From assembly GCA_015680685.1 (NCBI GenBank), contig MNCI01016563.1, positions 62,001 through 126,000 of the forward strand: DNA of 64,000 bases, in the 5' to 3' direction. Positions 33,171 to 45,400 of the stretch are shown here, piece by piece. The translations under genes were made by a program, and so were the position numbers. The DNA comes from Gnetum montanum (Eukaryota > Streptophyta > Gnetopsida > Gnetales > Gnetaceae). The notes beneath the pieces were generated by a model, which was not told where the DNA came from, made no database searches, and saw nothing but the letters and a program-made list of their open reading frames with translations. Each line of letters opens with the position of its first letter. Position 1 is the first letter of the stretch.

Positions 33171-35143
33171 CAGCCAGTACACATGCTACCTCTAATAGTG
33201 GACAACCCTGCTCACTATTTTGAATCTCCTCCTTCGAACTCAGTCATGGGGGATATGGCTACCTATGCTAACCATTCTAGGCCCTCAGTTCTTTTTGAAT
33301 TTTTTTTACACATGTTTTACACCATCGTTCATATTTTTACTAGTTCTTTGTTTGCTTGATTTGCTTTTATTTGTCATCCAATAAGTGCTCATGATGGTGG
33401 ATTGAATTATATCATATTGATTACTAATATTTGGTTTTTACCTTTGAATTATGATGCTGATATTAAGGTATGGTTCTTTTGGTAAAACAGGCAATGAGTC
33501 CACACTATCCACTCATCCATACAACTCTATGGTCTCCTTTGGCTTGGAACTGTACAGTCCCTTTTTTCTAAGCAAACTTGTTAATAAATTGGTGGTTGGG
33601 TATTTTTCAAACCAAGGAAAGACTCAAAGGATGAAAAGGGTGTGACTTCAAGGGGATTCAATGCATTTGTGCTGGCCATTCTCTTAGAAGCTTGGATGCT
33701 TTTTCTTGGGTTTTTCGCCATTCTGACATTGTTCAAATATTAGGAAGCTAAGTGAATAAAAATAAGTCTTTACATGGTGTGGTTCTCATGCAAAAAAAGA
33801 AAAAAGAGAAAAGTGAGAATTCAAAGCATACCCCTTAGACATAATAAAGCAATATGAGCTACAAGCATTGGTTATGGAATTGGAAAGACATGTTACCCAT
33901 GCCTAAAGGTTCCCTCTAACGAAGGCCCTTTCTCACTTCTTACTTCTCCATATGAATTTACTCAGAATGGTGGTGACTCTTTGTGGAAGCATTCTTGTTG
34001 CTTTGAGTGGATGGATTGGTCAAGTGTGTTGATGCGAGGTCACTGGATGTGGTTTGTTTAAGTCTGGATTTGGGATGAGTTCTACTAGTCACATTAACCA
34101 TAAAGTACACAAGGGGCTTTACAAAACCTTGTTTTTGGGATTCCATTCCATTCTCTCCTCTCCATCTTTCTTCCCATTTTCCACCTCATTGTCGATTTTA
34201 TCATTAGTCCGTTTTGGGTTGATGCATTGTTTTTCTTTGGTGAATTCTTATGGGTAATTTTTTAACTCTTGCTTCCAAATGACATTCCTAGAGCCTACGG
34301 ACTCTTTGGTTTGTGGGTTTGTCAAGGTATAAAGGACATAAGCTTGCTTTGGGGAGGACCCACTGACATTTCTTTTTGGGGCAATTGTTAACTTCTTTCC
34401 CTTAAACATTTCCTGCAATCAATCATTTCTTGTTTCATCCCCATCCATGACATCCATTTTATTGGTGTTGTCTTTGATATTTTTCATCTTTCTTATTCCT
34501 CATGTTTTTCCATCTTATAGCTACTAGAGGTTCGCTCTTATTCGTGGGGGCCCTGGCACAAATTTTTCAATTTTTTCCATTTTACTAATTGCCTAACCCC
34601 TACACCTTGGGTAGTTGCTAGTGATAAATCTTCAAACCAGTTTCTGCCATAACCACAACTCAGCCAGTGTGCTTCATATTGAGGCAAGGTATCAATTGCA
34701 TTGTGGATTATCTATCCTTATTCATTTGTGATTGTGTTGTGTGTGTAGATGGTGATTATACAAATAATGGACTGGCCTTGGAGGAAGCACTTAGAATGGA
34801 CCAGAATTGGAGCATTTACGAAAGGAGCAAGTTTGGTGGCATGGCTATGGATAAACAATGGAAGATGCAATCTCGGCATTGGCGGCAACACGCTCCGTCT
34901 TCTTTCGCTCTCTCTCTTTTTCTCTTCAAGCTGCCAAATAAAGGCTTGGATGTCGTTTATGTACAAGTGGTCACCACAATGGTCATGAACACTAATGTTG
35001 TAATATGCTTATTGATCCGTTCACTAGGCACGTTGAGTCTGTCATCCCATTCCACCGTCAGTTGTCAATTAGTCAATAATCCCAAACCTTCCCAATATTT
35101 TGTAAGGAAGTTGAGGACAAGTTTTCATTCAATCATGGGGGTA
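33171..35143 (+). other. Element 2 3' region
   Basis: It resembles parts of 26641-28560 of Element 3 (for example ACATGGTGTGGTTCTCATGC at about 33773 and TTTGGGGAGGACCC at about 34353), but has only one copy of the duplicated block and no extra coiled-coil ORF. A 159-codon open frame at 34667-35146 runs into the LTR and resembles nothing I know, so I do not call it a gene. TCATGGGGGTA precedes the LTR. Confidence 0.6.
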
Positions 35144-35996
35144 TGATGAGAGTGGTTACTCTAGTAGTTACTCTAATTATTAGAGTGGTTACTCTAGCAG
35201 TTATTGTAATTATTAGAGNNNNNNNNNNNNNNNNNNNNNNNNNNNNNNNNNNNNNNNNNNNNNNNNNNNNNNNNNNNNNNNNNNNNNNNNNNNNNNNNNN
35301 NNNNNNNNNNNNNNNNNNNNNNNNNNNNNNNNNNNNNNNNNNNNNNNNNNNNNNNNNNNNNNNNNNNNNNNNNNNNNNNNNNNNNNNNNNNNNNNNNNNN
35401 NNNNNNNNNNNNNNNNNNNNNNNNNNNNNNNNNNNNNNNNNNNNNNNNNNNNNNNNNNNNNNNNNNNNNNNNNNNNNNNNNNNNNNNNNNNNNNNNNNNN
35501 NNNNNNNNNNNNNNNNNNNNNNNNNNNNNNNNNNNNNNNNNNNNNNNNNNNNNNNNNNNNNAAATCATTAAATTACACAAGAACAACCACTTCGAGCATG
35601 CATGTAATGCTTGGTAACCCAGTAATGATTAGTGTTTGGTAATCCCACCAATGTTGCACTAGTTTAGGATATGTACGGCAAGTGCGAATGGATGCTGGTG
35701 TTAAGATTAGTTAGAACTTAGTTAATGAGTAGTTAAGTAAAATTAGTCACTTAGTTACCTCTCTCCTTCCCTACTAGCACAAGACATAAAAACATAAAAG
35801 CTATAAAAATCATATGCCTCAAGCTTACTTAACCATACAATCATGACATATAGGTAAGCTTGGGAAGACAACGATAAACTAGCCTATCCTTGTTCCACAA
35901 GGGCACATAAGCACTTAGTCCTTGGAATTTGACCGGATCATGCATGAAACTCTTGTATTCATATGGTTGAGCGTAAGGATACCTTGCCGCTCATCA
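35144..35996 (+). repeat. 3' LTR of Element 2 (contains assembly gap)
   Basis: It begins TGATGAGAGTGG after TCATGGGGGTA and ends TTGCCGCTCATCA. Its latter part has the family's paired GGTAACCCAGT/GGTAATCCCA words (35612-35652) and the TTGGGAAGACAACGA block. The first 75 bases contain a short GTTACTCTAGTAGTTACTCT repeat that probably caused the gap. Confidence 0.8.
35219..35561. other. Assembly gap (343 N)
   Basis: An unbroken run of N inside the LTR of Element 2. Open frames across it are artefacts. A single n is also present at 31353. Confidence 0.99.
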
Positions 35997-36660
35997 ATGA
36001 TCATTGGAGAAACCAAAATATTAGCAAATGATTCATCAGTAAATGAAGTGATAAAGGATCTAATTTTCTAAAAAGTACAAGAAGATCCAAGATGAATAAT
36101 TCATAATATGATATAGTTCCTAAAGAGGAAGAGGAGGTCATCTAAAAATTTATGATAGAGTAAAGAAAATGATTATGAAGAGGGATAGGCTACAAATAAG
36201 ATAATAGTGAGAACTTGAAGATACAAGAAGCCTAAAAAAGATGTTATGAATTAGTAGAATAAGGAACAAGTATTAAGTGATAGAATTAGTATAATGTAAC
36301 TTTGTTCATCATAATAGGATTCGTAAACAACCAAATCAATAATAATATATCATACTTTGGATATGGATTTATTATTTCATACATATCCAAATTTATCTAT
36401 GAGAAAGGACTACCACTTGAAGGATTTTGAGTCATTGTAACAATCCACTATGTATATTTTGAACATAAAGTAGATGTGAAGATAGAAGACTCTAAGGAAT
36501 AAGAAGAAGAAATTGTTAATAGAGCTCAAACAAGTATTATAAGTAGATTTAGAAAAGTAGCATGAGATTCGAAGATGAATATATTTGATAATGAAGATGA
36601 TTAACCTTTGACTGTTAAGAGGAGGAGGAGAATACAAAAAAGACTTTAGGCTAGAGCAAT
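35997..36660. other. AT-rich region, no gene recognised
   Basis: Purine-rich plus-strand sequence (many GAAGA/AAGAAG words) with stops in all frames. It may belong with the decayed coding-like stretch that follows. Confidence 0.4.
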
Positions 36661-36666
36661 AATTTA

Positions 36667-37296
36667 ATGATAGAATATTCAAAGCTAAATATGAACCTTC
36701 TAAAAATAATTTCAAAGAATGTTATTGAAACATTGAAGTATGCCTACATTTCAAATTCGATGTTAGAGGGTTGTTCCATAGAAATCTATAAGGAACAACA
36801 AATTGGTATAATGAGTAGTGAGGAGAATGTGGAGAACATGACCAAGACATTATGGGACATGAATGATAGTGATGATAAAGATATGTTGATAAAAATCCAA
36901 GAATACTCAAGGATCATGTATTGTAACATTGTTGTACCAACATATTTCCAAGAAATCAACATTCTACAAGAGATGGAGTGAGCTGCAATCTAGCAAGTTT
37001 GAAAGAACTTTACAAAAGAATACAAAGTGAATCCCCATAGTGCATTGGAATCAATCATTCAATATTGGAACACAAAATTGACCGCAAATCCTTTGCATAA
37101 AAGTAATATTATTGAGAACATTCATAAGCAGAGATGTAGAGTCTATGTTGCATTTTTTAAGAACAAATATCATCATAAAAAAACTATGAACAAGAATGGA
37201 AAATCAAACATAATAGAACAAAAGGTTGGAATTGAGAAAAAAAATTTAAGCACACAAGAAAGTTGTGGTAGCAAAATTGTAGGTAAAAGACTATGA
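36667..37296 (+). pseudogene. Decayed coding-like stretch, unknown
   Basis: Two frames in the same phase (36667-36981 and 37027-37296) are separated by a few stops and encode hydrophilic, Lys/Asn/Ile-rich sequence such as SSEENVENMTKTLWDMND and NPHSALESIIQYWNTKLTA. I recognise no family. Continuity of phase across the stops hints at an old protein gene or transposon ORF, but base composition alone (A-rich plus strand) could also yield such frames. Confidence 0.3.
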
Positions 37297-37299
37297 GAA

Positions 37300-38830
37300 G
37301 TTGAAAGAAACTAGCTACATAAGTACTAATAGATTAGTGATGGAAGTTGACATGGAAAGATTAAAGATGAAAAATCAGCAAGTAGTCTTTTTCTTCAAAA
37401 CTTGAAACTAACTATGACTTAGTTTGTATGCACCATGCCTCATGTCCTCACAAACCCTTTTTGTGGCTCCACCATGACTTGATTTTTGTGCAAAAAATAA
37501 GCAACTAGCAATTACAACTCCAGTGCAATAAGACTACAAGTTATGATCCATACGAAATCCCAGTACAACTGCACCACAAGGGCATTGCTACCTGTATTAC
37601 TCTGAACCTTAAGCATAACCTCAATGTCACTAGGTTGTGAATTTCTTGTAGCTTATTACCATATTTAAATAACCTCATAGAAAGAAATTTCCAGAGCTCA
37701 TCAACTCAAACACATAACTCGTGTAGCACACGAGCACATAATGCAAGTCGAAGGTTCAAATACTAGAAATGGGATCTTTATATTACCAAAACCATCACTA
37801 GAATGGTAAGAACATTAATTTAAATTATCCTCACATCATAGCTATTATACATCAATACTGACACTAAAACCTAGAATTCTTGATTATATGAAAACTCAAA
37901 AATACCACGCAACATCAATTCATCCCACCAAAGAGCCTACAAGAATGCACAATGATCTCAAATCATAAAACAAGAGACAAGTAAAGAAACTAAAATACCA
38001 AAATGCTGCCAACAAGGTTCTAGATTCCTAGAACCGAAATTAAACCTACCAAACTATAATGTACCTAACACCAACTACCCAACATGACAAAAATCATGGA
38101 AATTGGTAGAGAAATGAAGGAAATCAAAGGAGAAGAACAAATGTAATAGAATCCCAAGATGCATGATCGAGAAGGAAGGAATGAAAAAAGAGTTATGTTT
38201 TATTTATAAAATAAAATATATACCATTTTATTTATGGCTTATATTTTCTTAAGGTTTTCCACAACTTTTTCCCTATTCCAACTAATGTTGAGGGATCCAC
38301 ACTCCATAACATGTTCTTGAAACATCCAATTAAAATACCAATCCAAACCCAGTAGCATCATAATCTATTCATCACATATCAATAAGGTCATAGAAGCATC
38401 ATAACCTATGTCATCTAACCACATGACATCACATGCATAACATACCAAGCATCATATCCTCATAATATTGTTGGTCAAACACCATTGACTCATAATTACA
38501 GAACATGGTTTACTGAAAAAAATATTGATAATATGCATATAATACATAACTATGGCATGTAGTTTGATAATACATACCTATTTGATGCTCAATATTTTTT
38601 CCACCACCCTCATAACCTACTAATCATTAACATCCTATGGCACATATAGCAAGAACAATGTGCATAATCATGGAATCATAACTACATGTACATAATATCA
38701 TGAGATCTTAATAAAATATCATTTAATAATGCATCTAAATAAGCAACCTCAAGACCCTAATTGATTCTAACCATACAAACACAAGCATACCATAATAGTG
38801 GAGTCCTATTACGAGGGATTACACTCTCTA
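37300..38830. other. AT-rich intergenic DNA, nothing recognised
   Basis: No coding similarity or LTR pair seen. It probably contains the 3' part of the chromovirus remnant that begins at about 40060 on the minus strand. Confidence 0.4.
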
Positions 38831-40060
38831 CCACTTGAGAATTGTTTTCTTAGAAGGTCTTTAAATATCTAGCCTGATATTAGTCTCTACCTCGCATGTG
38901 GCCTCTTAGGTGTCATGTCTGTCACAAATACCTTTATCATAGGCATTGCTTTACTATGTAGTTGTTGAAGCATCCTATCAACAATTTATACCTGTTACTC
39001 TAGATATATCACATTGGGCCACAATTGTACACTTGTCCTGATTATTTAGCACATATCTATGAAACCTAGATACATGGAACACCTTATGGACCCTTATCAA
39101 CTACAAAGATAAAGCTAACCTATAAGCCATTCTACTAATCCTTTGCAAAATCTTAAATGGTCCAATATGCCTAGTGCCAAATTTCTGTTCTAATTAAATT
39201 GCATTAGGTCCTTTAGGGATAACAATTCCAGGAACACATAATCATCAATAGCAAACTCTAATAGTCTTCTATGCAAATTGGCATAGGCTTCCCTTTTATC
39301 TTGTGCTACCTTCAATCCATTCCAAATCATTTGAATCTACTTGTAGGATGTAGCATTAAGTCCATGCTTACATGAGGCCTATCCTCAATGGTATCCTAAC
39401 ATAACAAAGTTTTGCATGACCTTCCATACAACACCTCATATGAAGCTGTATGTAAGCTCTCTTGAAAACTGTTATTATATGCCAACTCTGTAAGAGGAAA
39501 CATCTGATTCCACCTATCTCTATACTACAAGGCACACACACATAACATATTCTTAAGTATTTGATTTACTTGCTCTATCTACCCATCAATCTGTAGATGA
39601 TATTTTGAACTTAAGTTCAACTAAGTATACATATCTGTATGAAATGCTCTCCGAGATCTAAATAGAAATGTGGCATCGTAGTCACTAACAATTCTTCTTA
39701 GAACATCATGTACTTGCACAATCTCTATGGTGTACAATCAAGCTATCTCCTCTGTGCTCATGGAAATTCTAGAGGCCAAGAATTATGTAAACTTAGAAAA
39801 CAAGTCTACAATCACATAAATGACATCATTTCTCCTCTAGGTACATGAAAAAGCAATAATGGAATCCATCTGCATAAACTATGACTTCCATAATGGTATG
39901 TCATGAGAGTACAAGAAACACATGGGTTTTTGATGCTTAATCTTTGCTTGCTAACATATTGAACAATGAGAAACATAATCATCCACATCTCTCTTCATAC
40001 TAGGGAACCAATATGTATAGTGAAGACTCTAATACATTGTCATATCTTCATTCCCAAAAT
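38830..40060 (-). mobile_element. Chromovirus-type Ty3/gypsy pol fragment (integrase and chromodomain remnant)
   Basis: Reading the minus strand gives, in order, a zinc region (VDDYVSHCSIC then QAKIKHQKPMCF at about 39965-39920), core motifs (MDSIIAFSCT; VIVDLFSKFT; VSDYDATFLFRSRRAFHTDM near 39660; QIDG then IEQVNQILKNML near 39580; LTELAYNNSFQESLHTASYE; VLYGRSCKTLLC) and a C-terminal part (RVHKVFHVSRF near 39090; EATCEVETNIR near 38900), which matches Tekay/Del-like plant chromoviruses. Stops and frameshifts are numerous, so no long open frame survives. It is unrelated to the Tat and Athila elements nearby and has no visible LTRs. Confidence 0.75.
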
Positions 40061-41978
40061 GGAGCTGTTTTGTGACAAAGATGATGTCACTTTATAACAA
40101 ATAATGTAATTTTTGTAGTAAGACCCAAAAGCACAAGTTATAATAAGACTTGAAAGGACATCTTGTAGTAACAAGCATGTATAACTTGAAAGGACATGTT
40201 GTAGTAACAAGCATGTCTCTTGACGTGATCTTTGGGGGTTTGACCTGAGTTATTTATACTAGGAAATTAGAGTTCATATTAGCATGGAGTTGAGAAGATG
40301 GTAAAGGCGAGTAATAGGTGTGAGGTGAAGTAAAGCAAGAAGGTGATTGGTCATCTCTTTTTCCTGGTTACAAGCTTAACTATGATGGCAGTGTTGGATT
40401 TCCTCCAAGGAATAGATGTCAAAGAAGGATAAGGCAAAGGAACCCTCATAGCATGACCTAAATACATCATTTCCATATTATTAAAGTTTTCTTTTTCATT
40501 TTCATTTTTTATTTTCCCTATCGTATTTATTACAAATAATCTTAAATCTTATGTATATTTGATATTTACCATGATATAAGGGAATGTGGTGTCACAATTG
40601 GTGTGGGGCACTGCTTGCCACCGTAGCTACCACTGGCATAAAGAGCGCATGGCACAGCAACGGGTCGCACAGGCTCTGCAGTGGGCCGCGCAGCCCCAAC
40701 CCTTGGCCGCGTCGCTGAAACCCTCGCACTATCTTTAAGGATTAATTTGAGTCAAATTTTTCTTCTGCTGGGTTTTTGAGGAGTTGTTTTTCCTGTCGTC
40801 GATGCAGTGAGTTGATTTTCATGTTATGGATTAATTTATACTTTATTTAGAGGAAGCATGACGCTGATTGTTGCAGATTTAAGGAACGGCCTTTTTAAAT
40901 TTATTAATTTGGATGCACTGTTTTATTTGCCGGGTATATTAAATTTATTTAGATGCACTGTTGCTAACAGAGATGCAGATTATTTAGATGCCATAATTCT
41001 GTTCTCCGAACTTTCTCCAGGTTCTAATTGCCTACCGATTAAAACATGATTTCGCCTAAACAAAATTGCAGATTTCGCAAAGCAAAGCATTTGCATGGTT
41101 CCAAAATCTACATGTGCTTATATTATAAGGATTAATAAATTATTTTTTATTATTACGTGTATCATTTCTTTTTACATAGGAGGTTGTCAATTTTGTCACA
41201 CTTAAAATATCATTATATTTCTCTATAATTTTTCTTATATATCCTCTTTAAATCTATAACTTGGTTGAGAAACTAACAAATTCATGAAAGAACCTTGTGA
41301 TAGCACTCAGCGTGATCCAAGATAACAAGTGTCCGCCTAAGTCTAATCCTCTTTCACAAAATGATTATGTTACCTAAAGAAAAGACTTAATGTAATCAAG
41401 CATAAAGTTTCCAGGTCAACATCTAATAACTAAGTTACCACCCATATATATACCTCTCCAAAACATATGAGGGGTATCTTTTAGCTTAAAAGTTTAAACA
41501 CCCTTGGCCTAGTTGTTTAGTGAACCCAAACTCAAAAAAGTTTATACGATATTAAATTTCCTTGGAATTGACAAAGTTCGATCTTGGAGTAACGGAAGCA
41601 CCTGGATACAGCTTGGTTGTCCGTTTTGTTTACGGCAAAGTTTCCAAATCAGTCACTGAGAAGGTCTTTAAATCTCATCTAGTTTCCACCTACGATCACA
41701 AATCATAGTAACAACGTGAGGTGCGGGTTCACGGAACCCAGAAAACTGTCATCATCCTGCAGGGATATGAATGAAATAAAAATGCTAGTGCCAGTTGACA
41801 GGCATTATAGGCAACCATCATTATGAAAAAGTCATTCAAGACCAAGACGAAAAACATTTTCTCGGTTAACAGGCGCAAAGAAAAATAAAAACAGGTTGTC
41901 ATTCAAAAATTGTCACAGGAATCAGGGTTGCGTATGTTAAATATCTTTCAAGATGTTTTTTTTTCTTAGTCATTACGA
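40061..41978. other. Intergenic DNA upstream of the receptor kinase
   Basis: No gene supported. It contains a 36-base tandem duplication at 40148-40219 (ACTTGAAAGGACATxTTGTA unit) and a short GC-rich island at about 40610-40730. A 63-codon open frame at 40858-41049 has no recognisable features. Confidence 0.5.
40148..40219. repeat. 36-base tandem duplication
   Basis: Two adjacent copies beginning ACTTGAAAGGACAT, differing at one base early in the unit (ATC versus ATG). Confidence 0.85.
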
Positions 41979-42022
41979 ACGCGCTTTAGGAATTCGCTTT
42001 ACGCGCTTTAGGAATTCGCTAT
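41979..42022. repeat. 22-base tandem duplication in the kinase upstream region
   Basis: ACGCGCTTTAGGAATTCGCT plus TT at 41979-42000 is followed by the same unit at 42001-42022 with a change in the last two bases. Confidence 0.92.
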
Positions 42023-42082
42023 ATGTATTTACCTATTTAAAGACGATTATCAATTTAATAAAAATGTGAAATTCAGTTGCCT

Positions 42083-42136
42083 CTGTTTACTCCTGTTTTG
42101 TTTTTATTTCTGTTTACTCCTGTTTTGTTTTTATTT
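42083..42136. repeat. 27-base tandem duplication in the kinase upstream region
   Basis: Two perfect adjacent copies of a unit that begins CTGTTTACTCCTGTTTTG and ends in TTTTATTT. Confidence 0.92.
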
Positions 42137-42385
42137 ATACCGAAGCTACCAGTGCACAGCCTCAGAGGCTGACTGGGTAATCGTCATGATGCGTTAAGTA
42201 GCAGAGTCCGGGTCCAGCGATTCACGCCGGCCACCACAATCATTTCACGTGTTGATTCGTGTTCTCCGCCTCCAAGATGTACAGTCAAGTCCCAGGCGAA
42301 ATGCCGTTTCCACGCTAATTTTTTACATTGTCAAAATCTGATAGTTGATTTTTCATCGCTTTCCTTGACACGGAACCGATAACAT

Positions 42386-42397
42386 CATATATTTATG
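42386..42397 (+). promoter_or_regulatory. TATA-like box of the receptor kinase gene
   Basis: CATATATTTATG lies 46-57 bases before the ATG at 42443. If used, transcription would start near 42415-42420, downstream of the in-frame ATG at 42395, which favours 42443 as the real start. Confidence 0.4.
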
Positions 42398-42442
42398 TTG
42401 GAGCTGCGGACGGATATTGCAGCGGCATCAGAGAAAGCAGAG

Positions 42443-45400
42443 ATGAAGTCTGCGATGCTGGCTCTGCTTTTGGCAGCGGCCATGGTGGCCGGCTTAGCTA
42501 GGCCGGCAGAATCCGCAGGAGGAGCAACTTTGTTGCCCGGTGAAACACTGACGGGTAAGGGAACCAGGATGTCTGATAACGGTGAAACACTGACGGGTAA
42601 GGAAACCAGGATGTCTGATAACGGTGTGTTTGAGCTGGGAATCTTCACCCTTAATTCCAGTGACATGAAATGGTATCTGGGTACCTGGTATGCCAAGGCG
42701 TCGAACTTCACCGTTGCGTGGATTGCTAACCGCGAGAATCCGCTTCCGGAAGCCGATTCTGCAGTTTTGACGCTGAACCGGAACGGCAGTCTCGTGCTCT
42801 CCCGCGGCTCCGGCGGTGCTCCGGTTTGGTCCTCCGGTGGCGCCGGAAAGACGGCATCTTCTGCTGTGATTCAGGATTCGGGTATGTTCAGTTTCTTAGC
42901 TTTCCGGGGAAGAGGTAGATGTGTTTTACAATGGTCTTGGCTTAGCTTGTTTGAACAATTATGTTTGGAAAATTGGCTGCGGCGTAGTATGGTGAAACTT
43001 GCAAGGAAGCGTGGATTATTAAGTTTTTATTAGATATTTTTGGCATGTGTTTGGTTCTATTGGGTTGTTTTTGGTGGGTTTGGTGGAGCATTTGGAAATG
43101 TATGTGTACGTACATTCAGCGACCTATTAAGGCTGAGACTTCATTAGAAGTCGGTGGTTTAAATTTAATAGTTAAAAGTTAAAATTATAAGATCGTATAT
43201 CCAATTATGAATTGGAATTTTGCGTGTTTTTTTTTTTGCATGTTACGATTGAAACATGTTTGAACCAATACCTCGAGTTGCAAATCATAACTCAAGCTGT
43301 CGTGCTCATGAATTAGAATGGGAATTCTTCTGTCTTTGGGACTAATTCTGGAATCCAGGTTTTAATGTGTGATCCATCCCTGGGTTGGGTTCTTAAATCC
43401 AATGGTCATGCAGAAATAGAGTAAGCAGCCATGGTTCTATGGACCAACCGCAAGATCCAGCATTTAAGGTTGTAGTGTAATGTTGGTGCAAAATTAAAAA
43501 ATATCTGAAGATGCCTTGTCAGGGCTTCTAGGAGTCTGAAATTCAAGATTGCAGTTTTGCACCTTGCCTCTTAAAAGAACTCTAATTTACATTTACATCT
43601 TCAGGTGACACAGATTCTGGGGTTTAAGTCACTGAAAAACAAATTTTGGATATGGATTTCAGGTAACTGGGTTGTCCTAGGCGCTGCCAACAAATCGGAG
43701 ATCTTATGGCAGAGCTTCGACCAGCCGGGGGACACATGGATTCCGGGCATGAAGGTCGGGCTGCACCAGAAAATCACGGCCTGGAAATCTCCAACGGACG
43801 TGAGCCCGGGTCCCTATGCTCTGCAAATGAATCCCAGCGGGGCCAACAGCTTCGTGCTCATCTGGAACCAATCTCAAATCTACTGGGACTCCGGCGTCTG
43901 GAACAACCAGACCTTCTCCGGGGTGCCCGAGATGAACCAGAACTTCATCTACGACTTCAGTTTCTTCGACAACGGCACCGAGAAATATTTCACCTACTCT
44001 ATTAAGCCTAACCTGGCCTCCAGCTGGGTCTCCCGCTTCGAGCTCTCGTAAACAAATCTGCTCTTTCCACGCTAAAATCTCACAAATGTTGCACTGACAA
44101 ATGCTTTCTCTACGCAGAAATCTCACAGTAATTGCACCGAAACTGCGTCTTTCTGGTTTTCTTACAGGTATACAGGGGAGATCCGAGTGTACACTCTGCT
44201 AGGAAGCAACAGCAGCCAATGGAACATGTTCTGGAAGCAACCGCGAACGCCGTGTGAAGTCTACGCGGCCTGCGGGCCCTATGCCTCCTGCAACAACAAC
44301 AATCTCCAAAAATGCAGCTGCGCCACCGGATTCCAGCCCAAGGACGAGGAGGCCTGGAATTCGCAAGACTGGGGTGCTGGCTGCGCCCGGAAAACCGACC
44401 TCGCCTGCGTCCCCGGAGGCCGGAACGCCGCCGACAGCTTTGTCGATATAACCTACCAATCCATGCCGGACCAGGCCGCGCTACAGAACAACGCCACCAC
44501 CGCGGCCGGAAATCCTCTCTCGTGCCGAGACGCCTGCCTGCAGAACTGTTCCTGCACCGCCTACGCCATGAACGGCACCTGCCTGCACTGGTACGGCGAG
44601 CTCGAAAACCTCAGGGACGGCAACGGCGCCACCGTTTACATCCGTCTCAACTCGCAGGACGTGCCGAGCTCCGGCGGTGGCCACGGAACCACCGTCTCGG
44701 TCGCCGCCATCGGCGGAGGGGTAGCCGTCCTCGCCGTGATCGCCGGCTTCGCCGTGTTCTGCTTCTGCTGGAGACGGCGGGCCCGGAAAAACTCGATATC
44801 GGCCGTTCTGTCCGCACCGGCATCGTTGCGGGTGTTCTCGTACAGGGATCTCCACGCGGCCACCAAGAATTTCTCCGACCGACTCGGCGGTGGCCGGTTT
44901 GGGTCCGTGTTCCGGGGAGTCCTGGCGGACGGCACCGCGGTGGCCGTGAAAAAGCTGGAGGGGACAACGCAGGGCGAGAAGCAGTTCAGAACCGAGGTGA
45001 GCACCATCGGAAACATTCAGCATGTGAACCTGGTCCGCCTGTGCGGCTTCTGTTCCGAGGGCGAGAAGCGGCTGCTGGTCTACGAATTCATGCCCAACGG
45101 ATCCTTGGCCTCGGCGCTGTTCCAAAACTCGCCCTCGTCCGCGCCCATGAGCTGGAGCACTCGTTACAAAATCGCGGTTGGAACGGCTCGCGGAATCGTG
45201 TATCTGCACGAGCAGTGCAGGGATTGCATAATCCACTGCGACATAAAACCCGAGAACATTCTTCTGGACGCGGATTTCAACGCCAAAGTTGCGGATTTCG
45301 GGCTGGCCAAGCTGCTGGGCCGCGAGTTCAGCCATGTTTTGACGACGATGCGCGGCACGCGGGGGTATCTGGCCCCGGAATGGCTGTCCGGGCTGCCCAT

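Noticed and set aside
34667-35146. 159-codon plus-strand frame in the 3' region of Element 2
   Set aside because: It ends inside the LTR, resembles no family and has no counterpart in Elements 3 or 5. Chance or a very old remnant is more likely.
35143-35586. Open frames across the N run
   Set aside because: Artefacts of unknown bases.
42395-42442. Upstream in-frame ATG as start of the receptor kinase
   Set aside because: The ATG at 42443 gives a clean signal peptide and a TATA-like box overlaps the upstream ATG, so the longer form is less likely, though not excluded.
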